From an uncultured Flavobacteriales bacterium (GTDB lineage Bacteria; Bacteroidota; Bacteroidia; Flavobacteriales_D; Crocinitomicaceae): DNA of 64,000 bases. This document shows positions 26,279 to 34,797 of this stretch, one piece after another. The stretch lies in assembly GCA_937876195.1 (NCBI GenBank), contig CALEIK010000005.1:10212-74211 (forward strand), read 5' to 3'. How positions within the stretch are numbered: position 1 is the stretch's first letter; each line of letters starts with the position of its first letter. The translations under genes were made by a program, and so were the position numbers. Below the pieces are notes generated by a model, which searched no databases, had not been told where the DNA came from, and saw nothing but the letters and a program-made list of their open reading frames with translations.

Positions 26279-29080
26279 ATGAAAAATCTACTATTCCTCT
26301 TTTTTACCATTATTCAGTTGCATTGTTTAGCGCAATATACTGACACCATTACATGTTCAAACGGCACCGATAGTATCGTTGTGGTCAACACCTATTTTCA
26401 GGAGCAATGCCCCGATTCGTGCAGTGGAAGTTATTCCTTGAACGTTACCCATGGAAGCGGAAGTTACGATTACTTGATTACTTCAGGCGCTTATTCTTCA
26501 ACCAGCAGTGCTGATATCGATTTATGTGTGGGAGTATATGATGTCCAGATAACAGATTTGACCAGCGGAATTGTATGCAATTTTAGTTTTTCTGTAGATG
26601 AGCTGATTCCATTGACTTACTCTTTTGCTTCCAACGATTGTACAGGAAATGGAGTCTGTGATGGAAATGCTGCATTAACAATTTCTGGTGGATTGCCGCC
26701 CTATCAAATAAATTGGTATTCGGACAACAATGGAACACCAGTGCTTATACCAGGGGAGAATGGAACAGATTTAACATCCCTCTGCGCAGGAACGTACTAC
26801 TATGAATTTGTGGATAGTTTTGTCTCATGCTGTGATACGTGTACTGTAGGCAACTGGGTAGATCCAAGTGGAAGTGATGGGATTATAGCATTTGATATTG
26901 CCCAACCTGCTCCTTTGGTATTGGAAGCTGCCCCAACGACTCCGCAATGCTTTGTGGGGCCTAGCGGAAGTGTGAGTGTCTCAGCCAGTGGTGGAGTTCC
27001 TCCATACATCTATACATTGAATGGAGTGAGTAATTCGACGGGATATTTTAGTGTTGGGATGGGGGATTATACGGTAACCGTTACGGATGCAAATTCAAAT
27101 ACAGCCTCAGTCGATGTTACAGTACATTTCGCACAAGGATCACATATGACCTACACATACACAAGTGAATCGTGCCCAGGGGCATGTGATGGAACCTTGA
27201 CGGTTACCAACTTTGCACAAGGTTTTATTAGCACTGATTTCGGTACAGTTGTCCACCACTTGCTCTTGCAAAATAATACAACAAATGCTTTGACTGAGTT
27301 ATATCCTGGAATGGTCGTCACTGGTCTATGTGCTGGGGATTATTCAATAGAAGAAAGTGCATTCAACAATCAAATGTATCCCACATTTTCACCTTGCTCT
27401 AACTTCTATAGCGCTTTTACCATTCAACAGGGCACGTTCAATCCTAATTTAAGTGTCACCGTTGAGGACGAAACATGTTTTTCTGGCTGCAACGGAAGCA
27501 TTACAATCGTGGATAATTCTGGAGGTGCGACCCAGTACAATATCGGAAGCGGTTTCGTGTCAGGAAATACTTTTGAAAATTTGTGCGCTGGGGATTATAC
27601 GATTTCAGTAACCAATGCAAGTGGTTGTGTCCACAATTATGGAACTGTTACAGTTGAAGATGGCGATGAAGTCATTGTTAACAATGTAGACACCTCACCC
27701 GCGGGAACAATAATGGGTGGTTGCATTAATAACGCTGATGTTTCTGGAGGAGTTGGACCGTATGGTTTCAATCTGGATGGTGGGCCGATCACCTTGCCAC
27801 AATGTGGTTTAACGGCAGGAACCTATGAATTGTGTGCAATAGACGCCAATGGTTGTATTTCTTGCGAAAACATAACGATTGAGGCATGTGGAATTGATAC
27901 AAGTGCAGTCAGTATTTTGCAAGAAGATGAAGTTTGTGCGAATGCGTGCAACGGTTCGATTACAATTGTAGATGCATCAGGAACCATTACGCAATTTGAC
28001 ATAGGATCTGGATACGGATCAGCAAATACATTTGAAGATTTATGTCCCGCAGATTATACCGTTTCCATGATTGACGCAGACGGATGTATATATTCAGCAG
28101 ACATTATTACCATCTTGGAAGGATCGACTGTATCGCTAAATCAAGGGTATACATCGCCTAATGGAACGTTAACGGGCGGTTGCATTGATAGTGCCGATGT
28201 TACTGGAGGAGTTGGAACGTATGATTTCACCTTGGATGGAACGCCAATCACCTTACCACATTGTGGTTTAACGGCAGGAACCTATGAATTGTGTGCCATA
28301 GATGCGAATGGTTGTATTGCGTGTGAAGACATTGTTATTGGACAATGTACGATTACAATAAATGCAGATTATGCGCATGAAGGCTGCGGTTATCCGTGCA
28401 ACGGCGTGATCGAAATCTCAGCCGACAATGGAACTGGTTTGTATGAGTACTCCATGGACAATGGTGCGAGTTGGTTCAGTGAGGAGGTGGTTGAAAATCT
28501 TTGTCCTGATAACTACACAATTGCCGTGAGAGATGAACTGGGTTGCTTGGCTGAAATGGACGTTGAAGTAGTGGAATATGACGCAATTTTGATTTCCACA
28601 AACCCCACACCAAGCCCCGGAAACTGTTCGGGACAATTGGAAGCAAACGTTTCTGGTGGACAAACTCCATACGTTTACAGATGGTCTGAATGCGATGAAA
28701 GCATCATTATTTCAACGAATCAAATAGCAAACAACCTCTGCGCTGGTGAGTACAAAGTAGAAATTGAAGATTTTGGTGGATGTATTGTTGTCGGCAGTTG
28801 TGACACCGTCCAGAGCACACTTGCATTAAGCGATTTTTCATCTGGTGCATGGTCGATTCATCCAAATCCTGCAAAAACGAAACTTGTCATTACGACAGAT
28901 TTCACCGATGGTTATCAAATTCAACTCATGGATTTGAATGGACGTATCGTATTGGATGTTAGTGCCGAAAAAGCGTCAACACATCTTAATCTTGCGGGTA
29001 AAAACGTGAGTCCAGGCGTGTACATTGTTCAACTCAGTCATGACGGAATTACGTTGCAGAAAAGGTTGGTGATAGAGTAA
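26279..29080 (+). CDS. SprB-repeat protein with T9SS type A sorting domain
   Basis: A 933-residue secreted protein. Signal peptide: residues 1-18 (LLFLFFTIIQLHCLAQ). The body is a string of SprB-type repeats with C-x-G-x-I and GLxAGTY patterns, such as CNGSITIVDNSGG, ENLCAGDYTISVTNASGC and LTAGTYELCAIDANGC. It is rich in Cys, Gly, Asp and Asn, typical of large surface adhesins of gliding and other flavobacteria. Two neighbouring 153-residue units are close copies. The C-terminus (about 850-933) is a T9SS type A sorting domain: WSIHPNPAKTKLVITT, LMDLNGRIVLDV and GVYIVQLSHDGIT. It should be exported by the type IX system and attached to or released from the surface. Stop codons of this gene and polA are 1 bp apart, convergent. 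Confidence 0.88.
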   Translation: MKNLLFLFFTIIQLHCLAQYTDTITCSNGTDSIVVVNTYFQEQCPDSCSGSYSLNVTHGSGSYDYLITSGAYSSTSSADIDLCVGVYDVQITDLTSGIVCNFSFSVDELIPLTYSFASNDCTGNGVCDGNAALTISGGLPPYQINWYSDNNGTPVLIPGENGTDLTSLCAGTYYYEFVDSFVSCCDTCTVGNWVDPSGSDGIIAFDIAQPAPLVLEAAPTTPQCFVGPSGSVSVSASGGVPPYIYTLNGVSNSTGYFSVGMGDYTVTVTDANSNTASVDVTVHFAQGSHMTYTYTSESCPGACDGTLTVTNFAQGFISTDFGTVVHHLLLQNNTTNALTELYPGMVVTGLCAGDYSIEESAFNNQMYPTFSPCSNFYSAFTIQQGTFNPNLSVTVEDETCFSGCNGSITIVDNSGGATQYNIGSGFVSGNTFENLCAGDYTISVTNASGCVHNYGTVTVEDGDEVIVNNVDTSPAGTIMGGCINNADVSGGVGPYGFNLDGGPITLPQCGLTAGTYELCAIDANGCISCENITIEACGIDTSAVSILQEDEVCANACNGSITIVDASGTITQFDIGSGYGSANTFEDLCPADYTVSMIDADGCIYSADIITILEGSTVSLNQGYTSPNGTLTGGCIDSADVTGGVGTYDFTLDGTPITLPHCGLTAGTYELCAIDANGCIACEDIVIGQCTITINADYAHEGCGYPCNGVIEISADNGTGLYEYSMDNGASWFSEEVVENLCPDNYTIAVRDELGCLAEMDVEVVEYDAILISTNPTPSPGNCSGQLEANVSGGQTPYVYRWSECDESIIISTNQIANNLCAGEYKVEIEDFGGCIVVGSCDTVQSTLALSDFSSGAWSIHPNPAKTKLVITTDFTDGYQIQLMDLNGRIVLDVSAEKASTHLNLAGKNVSPGVYIVQLSHDGITLQKRLVIE
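27464..27922 (+). repeat. 153-residue internal repeat, unit 1
   Basis: A 459-bp segment of the SprB-repeat gene repeated in tandem at 27923. Shared strings include CNGSITIVD, GSGxxSxNTFExL and CGLTAGTYELCAIDANGC, with long nearly identical DNA near 27800-27870. Confidence 0.75.
27923..28381 (+). repeat. 153-residue internal repeat, unit 2
   Basis: The second copy of the 459-bp unit; a third, shorter and more diverged relative (CNGVIEISADNGTG onward) follows from about 28382. Confidence 0.75.
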
Positions 29081-29081
29081 A

Positions 29082-31886
29082 TTAATGCGCATCCAACCAA
29101 TTATCCGCCACTTCAATTTCCACTTCCATGGGAACGGCTAGTTGCACGGCAGCTTCCATTTCTTGTTGAACGAGCGCTTTCATTTGGTCGAGTTCACTCT
29201 CGTGGACGTCAAACACCAATTCATCATGTACTTGAAGCAACAATTTGGATTTCACCTTCGCTTTCACCATTGCATTGTGGACGCGAATCATTGCCAATTT
29301 AATGACATCGGCAGCTGAACCTTGAATAGGCGCATTGACCGCATTTCGCTCGGCAAATCCACGTACCACTGCATTTGCAGAGTTGATGTCTGCTAAATAA
29401 CGTCGGCGTTGCATGATCGTTTCCACGTAACCTTTTTCACGGGCGCTTGCAATGGCACCGTCCATGTAACCTTTGATGGTTGGGTACTGCTCAAAATAAC
29501 TGTCGATGATTTGTTTTGCCTCGGTGCGCGAAATGTTGAGGTTTTGTGCCAATCCAAATGCTGATTGACCGTAAATAATTCCAAAATTGACTGCTTTCGC
29601 TGAACTTCGTTGGTCGCGTGTCACTTCTTCCAAGGGTACGTTAAACACCTTCGATGCTGTTGCTGCGTGAATGTCCTGACCGTTTTTAAACGCTGCAATC
29701 ATGTTTTTATCTTCACTCAATGCTGCGATGATGCGCAATTCAATTTGAGAGTAATCCGCCGCCATCAACTTAAATTCGTTGCCGCGTGAAATAAATGCAC
29801 GACGAATTTCACGTCCTTTTTCAGAACGGATAGGAATGTTCTGCAAATTGGGATTGTTGGAGCTCAATCGTCCCGTAGCGGCAACTGCTTGCATGTAATT
29901 CGTGTGAATGCGCCCATCCACTGGATCCATCATCGTTGGAAGCGGATCGACGTAGGTGTTTTTCAATTTACGCAACTGACGGTAGTCCAAGATCAATTCA
30001 ATAATCGGGTGGGCATGCTTCAACTTCTGAAGCACATCTTCCCCAGTGGCATACTGTCCCGTTTTTGTCTTTTTCGCTTTCGAAACGATTTGCAGGTGGT
30101 CAAAAAGTACTTCTCCCAACTGTTTGGGTGAATCAATATTGAAATCCATTCCAGCTTCTTTTTTTATGGAGATGTCCAACTCGTCGAGCGTTTTTCCTAA
30201 TTCTTCCGAATAGACCTTCAACCCTTCTGCATCAATGGTGATTCCTTCTTGTTCCATACATTTGAGCACTTCAACAAGTGGCATTTCCATGTTGTAGAAC
30301 AATTCTTTTAAATGTTCTTTTTGTACCTCTGGTTCGAAAATTTGCTTCAGTTGAAAGGTGATATCAGCATCCTCGCACGCGTAATCGTACACCTCTTCAG
30401 GCGACAATTCAGACATATTTTTCTGATTCTTTCCTTTTTTACCGAGCAATTCAGTAATCGATACTGGTTTGTAGTTCAAGTAAAACTCAGAAAGAAAATC
30501 CATGCCATGTTTTGAGTCCGCATTGATCAAGTAATGCGCGATCATCGTATCGAATGTGGGAGCAGCGACCTGCACACCGTAACGGTTGATGACTTTTATG
30601 TCAAACTTAATGTTGTGTGCAATCTTTTCAATGGTCGGCGATTCAAAAAACGGACGAAATTCTTCGACAATCTTTTTGGCGTCCTCAAAATTTGTCGGCG
30701 TCGCGACGTAAAATGCTTCTCTCGCTTTGTAAGAGAAAGACATTCCAACAAGGTTGGCGTGCAAGGGTTCAATGTTGTCTGTTTCCGTATCGAAGCAAAC
30801 CGAGGGTTGTTTTAGCAACAGTTCCAGTAATTCTTTGCGTTCTTCAGGTCGAGTAATCAGATGATAACTCGGTTTTTCAGTCGCTAACGTTTTATAGGTC
30901 GATGTCTCACTCGGCGTTTGTTCTTCCACCAAACTTTGCGTGCTGAACAAGTCCATTTGTGCGCCTGGTTCGCTGGTTTGTTGTCCCACCACAATTTCTT
31001 CTCCCAACACACGTCGTGCAAGGTTGCGAAATTCCAACTCAGTAAAAATGGCGCGAATTCTTTCTGGATCACTGTCGCACATCAAGAGGTTTTCCTCGTC
31101 CAAGTCAATATCAATATCTAAAATTATCGTTGCAAGTGATTTTGACATCAGTCCTTGTTCTGCGAAGGTTTCAATGTTCTCCCGTTGTTTTCCTTTCAGT
31201 TCGTGTGCATTAGCGATGATACCTTCCACAGACCCGTAATCTTTCAATAATTTGGAAGCTGTTTTTGGTCCAATCCCTGGAATTCCTGGGATATTATCTG
31301 CAACATCACCCTGTAAACCGAGGACATCAATCACCTGAGAAACATTGTCAATGTCAAATTTCTCGCAAACCTCATTTACGCCCCATACTTCTGCTGGTCC
31401 GCCACCACGTCCCGGTCGGAACATAAAAATATTTTCACTGACCAACTGCGCGAAATCCTTATCGGGTGTCATCATGTAGGTTTTGTATCCTTTTTTCTCT
31501 GCTTTTTTCGCCAAGGTTCCGATTACGTCATCCGCCTCAAATCCGTTCACTTGAATCATCGGCACGTTAAACGCACGTACAATCTCCTTGATCGGTTCAA
31601 TCATCGTTGTAATTCCTTCGGGTGTCTCTTCACGGTGTGCTTTGTAGGCTTCAAATTCTTCTCGTCTTGAAACCGAACCACCAGGAGGATCAAACACAAC
31701 TGCTAAATGTGTAGGCTTTTCATTCTTGATGACATCAATTAACGCGTTGGTAAACCCAAAAGCCGCTGAAGTATTCAACCCTTGTGAATTCACCCGTGGA
31801 TTTTTAGCAAACGCAAAGTAAGCACGGAAAATCAACGCATACGCATCAATGAGAAATAGTTTTTTATCGTGTTCAGGCGAAATCAT
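29082..31886 (-). CDS. polA: DNA polymerase I
   Basis: A 934-residue family A polymerase, the normal full length. Residues 1 to about 290 form the 5'-3' exonuclease (LFLIDAYALIFRAYFAF; EADDVIGTLA; GVADNIPGIPGIGPKTA-type motif). About 340-560 is the 3'-5' exonuclease with intact CFDTETDNIEP (Asp/Glu at about 365-367), so proofreading is likely active, unlike Taq. The polymerase domain follows: MAADYSQIELR (motif A, about 708), FGIIYGQSAFGL (motif B) and QVHDELVFDV (motif C, about 884). Roles: Okazaki fragment maturation and excision repair. Transcribed alone; convergent with the SprB-repeat gene. Confidence 0.98.
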   Translation of the reverse strand: MISPEHDKKLFLIDAYALIFRAYFAFAKNPRVNSQGLNTSAAFGFTNALIDVIKNEKPTHLAVVFDPPGGSVSRREEFEAYKAHREETPEGITTMIEPIKEIVRAFNVPMIQVNGFEADDVIGTLAKKAEKKGYKTYMMTPDKDFAQLVSENIFMFRPGRGGGPAEVWGVNEVCEKFDIDNVSQVIDVLGLQGDVADNIPGIPGIGPKTASKLLKDYGSVEGIIANAHELKGKQRENIETFAEQGLMSKSLATIILDIDIDLDEENLLMCDSDPERIRAIFTELEFRNLARRVLGEEIVVGQQTSEPGAQMDLFSTQSLVEEQTPSETSTYKTLATEKPSYHLITRPEERKELLELLLKQPSVCFDTETDNIEPLHANLVGMSFSYKAREAFYVATPTNFEDAKKIVEEFRPFFESPTIEKIAHNIKFDIKVINRYGVQVAAPTFDTMIAHYLINADSKHGMDFLSEFYLNYKPVSITELLGKKGKNQKNMSELSPEEVYDYACEDADITFQLKQIFEPEVQKEHLKELFYNMEMPLVEVLKCMEQEGITIDAEGLKVYSEELGKTLDELDISIKKEAGMDFNIDSPKQLGEVLFDHLQIVSKAKKTKTGQYATGEDVLQKLKHAHPIIELILDYRQLRKLKNTYVDPLPTMMDPVDGRIHTNYMQAVAATGRLSSNNPNLQNIPIRSEKGREIRRAFISRGNEFKLMAADYSQIELRIIAALSEDKNMIAAFKNGQDIHAATASKVFNVPLEEVTRDQRSSAKAVNFGIIYGQSAFGLAQNLNISRTEAKQIIDSYFEQYPTIKGYMDGAIASAREKGYVETIMQRRRYLADINSANAVVRGFAERNAVNAPIQGSAADVIKLAMIRVHNAMVKAKVKSKLLLQVHDELVFDVHESELDQMKALVQQEMEAAVQLAVPMEVEIEVADNWLDAH

Positions 31887-31937
31887 ACGGCGAGTTTTGT
31901 TATTGGGGACTAAATTAATAAAATCTTAGGGTTGTGT

Positions 31938-32056
31938 AGTTCAAAGTTAGAAAGTTCAAAAAGTTCAAAGGGTTGCAAGCGATTGGATTTTATTACAAAC
32001 GAAGTCAAGTTTTGAATCTCTGCGTCTTTGAACTTTGAACTCTTCAACTTTGAGCT
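31938..32056. repeat. Long imperfect inverted repeat of AGTTCAAAG units
   Basis: Three AGTTCAAAG-like copies (31938-31970) and the inverted CTTTGAACT copies (32026-32056) form arms of about 31-33 bp around a 55-bp loop, between polA and the cystathionine gamma-synthase-type gene. The frame seen across it on the minus strand is just translation of the repeat. Confidence 0.6.
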
Positions 32057-32086
32057 GGTTTGAACCTGGAACTGACTAATGTTTAC

Positions 32087-32094
32087 TACATTTG
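32087..32094 (+). promoter_or_regulatory. Candidate -7 box of the PLP-enzyme operon
   Basis: TACATTTG, an exact TANNTTTG match, 33 bases before the ATG at 32128. The nearest TTTG upstream (32059-32062) is 24 bp away, slightly long for the -33/-7 spacing. Confidence 0.45.
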
Positions 32095-32127
32095 TCCAAA
32101 GCATTCATTAATAAAAAACAAAACACT

Positions 32128-33267
32128 ATGAAGTTCGGAACAAAAGCCATTCATGCAGGAGTTCATCCAGACGAAACAACTGGAGCCATCATGACCCCAA
32201 TTTATCAAACATCTACCTACGTGCAGGAAGCACCTGGAGTTAACAAGGGGTATGGTTATGCGCGGGGAAAAAACCCTACGCGTGAAGCACTTCAAGATAG
32301 TATTGCGGCGTTAGAGAATGGAAAACATTGCGTTTGTTTTAGTAGTGGTGTGGCAGCAACTGATGCTGTACTGAAAATGTTAAGTCCTGGTGATGAGGTC
32401 ATCACAGGAGATGATTTGTATGGCGGAACGTACCGTTTATTCACGAAAATCTACGAGAAATTTGGCATTAAATTTCGCTTTATTGATTTAACGAATGCGG
32501 AAAACATTCACGCACATATCAACGAGAACACAAAACTGATTTGGGCAGAGACGCCTACCAATCCAACCATGCAAATTATTGATATTGCGGCATGTGCTGC
32601 GATTGCAAAAAAACATAACCTTACCATGGTTGCGGACAATACCTTTGCGTCACCGTATTTGCAAAACCCCTTGGAATTGGGCGCTGACATCGTTATGCAC
32701 TCAGTGACAAAATACATCGGTGGTCACTCAGACGTCGTGATGGGAGCATTAATAACAAATGACCCAGCCATTCACGAGCAATTGTATTTTATATTGAACA
32801 GTTCAGGAGCAAACCCTGGTCCGATGGATTCATTTTTAGTGTTGAGAGGAATAAAAACCTTGCATTTGAGAATGGAAAGACATTGCTACAATGGAAGAAT
32901 TGTCGCTGAATTTTTAAAGAATCACCCAAAGGTTAAAAAAGTATACTGGCCAGGATTTCCAGAGCACCCGAATCACGAAATTGCGAAGAAGCAAATGAAA
33001 GATTTTGGTGGAATGATTTCCATCGTTCTAAAAGACAAGAGCATTGAAAACACCTACAAAGTAGCATCTTCGTTTAAAGTGTTCTCTCTAGCAGAATCTT
33101 TAGGTGGTGTTGAGTCATTAATTAATCATCCTGCAACGATGACGCATGGTGCTATTCCTAAAGAAATCAGAGAAAAAGCGGGAGTAGTAGATAATTTACT
33201 ACGTTTGAGTGTTGGAGTTGAAGATGTAGAAGACATTGTAGAAGACTTAAAACAAGCGTTGGCATAA
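32128..33267 (+). CDS. Cystathionine gamma-synthase/lyase family PLP enzyme
   Basis: A 379-residue Cys/Met metabolism PLP-dependent enzyme. It has the family N-terminus GTKAIHAGVHPDETTGAIM, then YARGKNPTREALQDSIAALE near 44-63, CFSSGVAATDAVL, VADNTFASPYLQNPLELG near 168-185 and the PLP lysine in SVTKYIGGHSDV (Lys about 195). SLGGVESLINHPATMTH lies near 330. These features do not separate gamma-synthase, gamma-lyase and beta-lyase. It acts in the cytoplasm in methionine/cysteine interconversion. The ATG at 32128 starts at the conserved N-terminus; a TTG twelve codons upstream is rejected because it overlaps the -7 box. First gene of a three-gene operon. Confidence 0.92.
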   Translation: MKFGTKAIHAGVHPDETTGAIMTPIYQTSTYVQEAPGVNKGYGYARGKNPTREALQDSIAALENGKHCVCFSSGVAATDAVLKMLSPGDEVITGDDLYGGTYRLFTKIYEKFGIKFRFIDLTNAENIHAHINENTKLIWAETPTNPTMQIIDIAACAAIAKKHNLTMVADNTFASPYLQNPLELGADIVMHSVTKYIGGHSDVVMGALITNDPAIHEQLYFILNSSGANPGPMDSFLVLRGIKTLHLRMERHCYNGRIVAEFLKNHPKVKKVYWPGFPEHPNHEIAKKQMKDFGGMISIVLKDKSIENTYKVASSFKVFSLAESLGGVESLINHPATMTHGAIPKEIREKAGVVDNLLRLSVGVEDVEDIVEDLKQALA

Positions 33268-33277
33268 ATAGCTAAAA

Positions 33278-33979
33278 ATGATATACAGTAAGTTCGCAGT
33301 TATTGGAGTGGGAAGGTACGGTGCAACAATTGCCCGAAGACTTGCCGAAAGAGGAGCACAGGTATTTGCGTTTGATCCCAATGAGGAAAAAATTGAAGGC
33401 ATTAAAGACGATGTTGCTTTTGCGGTGACCTTGGATGCAACAGATATTCGTGCGCTGAAAAGTCAAAATTTAGACGAAATGGATGCCGCAGTTGTTGCGA
33501 TTGGTGAAAATTTCGAGGCAACTGTACTTACTTGTGTACATTTAATGGACATTGGTGTGAAACGAATCATTGCGAGAGCAAGCGGAGATCATCAGCGATT
33601 AATTCTTGAGAAAATAGGAATCACAGAGATTTTAACTCCTGAAAATGAGGTAGCGTACGTAGTACGTGAAAAGCTGTTGAACCCAAACATTGTTTCGTTC
33701 TTGCAACTTCCAGACGACCATGAGATAGCCGAAATTCGGGCGCCGAAAGGGATTATCGGGAGAAGAATTGATGCGATTGGGTTTAGAAACAAGTACGAAA
33801 TAACCTTGATTACCATTAAGCGCGAATACAACATTACCAAGAACAGTGAGGACAGTGTGGAAACGCATATTATGGGAGTACCAAAGAGCGATATTGAAAT
33901 CAGGGAGAAGGACACGTTAGTTATTTTTGGAGCAGCAAAGAGCGTTGAGCGCTTCATAGAAATCAATGAATCACTGTAA
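33278..33979 (+). CDS. TrkA/KtrA-type potassium-uptake regulatory protein
   Basis: A 233-residue protein with a TrkA_N (RCK) Rossmann domain, FAVIGVGRYGATIARRLAER at residues 6-25, the acidic FAFDPNEEKIE that binds the nucleotide ribose, and the DATD...DAAVVAIGENFEATVLT core. A TrkA_C domain follows (about 150-233, AEIRAPKGIIGRR and KDTLVIFGAAKSVERF). Such proteins form rings that gate a KtrB/TrkH channel in response to nucleotides. No channel gene is in the window, so its partner must be elsewhere. It lies 10 bp after the PLP-enzyme gene and overlaps the next gene by one base. Confidence 0.92.
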   Translation: MIYSKFAVIGVGRYGATIARRLAERGAQVFAFDPNEEKIEGIKDDVAFAVTLDATDIRALKSQNLDEMDAAVVAIGENFEATVLTCVHLMDIGVKRIIARASGDHQRLILEKIGITEILTPENEVAYVVREKLLNPNIVSFLQLPDDHEIAEIRAPKGIIGRRIDAIGFRNKYEITLITIKREYNITKNSEDSVETHIMGVPKSDIEIREKDTLVIFGAAKSVERFIEINESL

Positions 33980-34683
33980 TGTATATTGTAACTGGCATAT
34001 CGAGAGGACTTGGGAAAGCAATTGTCGAGCAGTTACTTCAAAATGGTGAAACTGTTATAGGTGTCGGTCGATCGCATGATTTTTCGCACTCCAATTTTTC
34101 ATTTGTTTCTTGCGACCTAGGCGATAGTGAAGCGATTAAGGATTTAAAAATTGATCTTCCCGAAGAGCCAATTACGCTCATCAACAATGCTGGAATCCTT
34201 GGAAACATCCAGCGCTTGAGCGATCAGGAGGAACTGGATGTGCAGGAGGTCATGCAGGTGAACGTCGTTGCACCAATGCTTTTGCTTCATAACATTTACA
34301 ACCAACTTAGCGATCCATCTAGTTTCACACTTGTCAATATCAGTTCTGGAGCAGCAACACGTGCAATTCCCTCTTGGGCAAATTACTGTGCATCAAAAGC
34401 AGCACTGAATATGCTGACAGAGACCTTTTACTTGGAAGAAAAGGAAAAGGAAAACCACCCTAAAGTCTATGCTGTGGCTCCTGGAGTTATTGACACCGAT
34501 ATGCAAGTTCAAATTCGTGCAACAAGTCAAACCGATTTTTCATCCGTTGATAATTTCAAGGAATTAAAAGCGTCAAATAGTTTATATTCACCAGAATTGG
34601 CTGCAAAGAAGCTATTGAACTTGTTAAAACAACCTTTTTCTGGAACTATTTTTCAAGATTTGAGAACCATCGAAACGGTTTAA
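33979..34683 (+). CDS. Short-chain dehydrogenase/reductase (SDR), sepiapterin-reductase-like
   Basis: A 234-residue classical SDR. The nucleotide-binding TGISRGLGKAIVE is at residues 4-16, the NNAG motif (TLINNAGILGN) at about 66-76, the catalytic Ser in NISSGAA, and Tyr136/Lys140 in WANYCASKAALNM. PGVIDTDMQ follows. It resembles benzil reductase/sepiapterin reductase-like SDRs more than ketoacyl-ACP reductases, but substrate is unknown. The ATG shares its A with the stop of the KtrA-like gene (TAATG), so the two are likely translationally coupled. Confidence 0.88.
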   Translation: MYIVTGISRGLGKAIVEQLLQNGETVIGVGRSHDFSHSNFSFVSCDLGDSEAIKDLKIDLPEEPITLINNAGILGNIQRLSDQEELDVQEVMQVNVVAPMLLLHNIYNQLSDPSSFTLVNISSGAATRAIPSWANYCASKAALNMLTETFYLEEKEKENHPKVYAVAPGVIDTDMQVQIRATSQTDFSSVDNFKELKASNSLYSPELAAKKLLNLLKQPFSGTIFQDLRTIETV

Positions 34684-34733
34684 TCAATTCTTAATACACT
34701 TCATCCTTAATTTAATACCATAGAAACGATTAA

Positions 34734-34766
34734 TTTGCATTTATGTAAGGTCTTTCGTATTTTCAC
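34734..34766 (+). promoter_or_regulatory. Candidate promoter of the first M43 metalloprotease gene
   Basis: TTTG at 34734-34737, a 21-bp spacer, and TATTTTCA at 34759-34766 (TANNTT match, last two bases deviate), 31 bases before the ATG at 34798. Confidence 0.35.
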
Positions 34767-34797
34767 AGTCTAAGAATTGTATTTTAAAACTAAAACT

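Noticed and set aside
31910..32104. 64-codon minus-strand frame between polA and the PLP enzyme
   Set aside because: Made mostly of AGTTCAAAG repeats (Ser-Lys-Phe-Glu-Leu strings); no start context or homology, so it is not called a gene.
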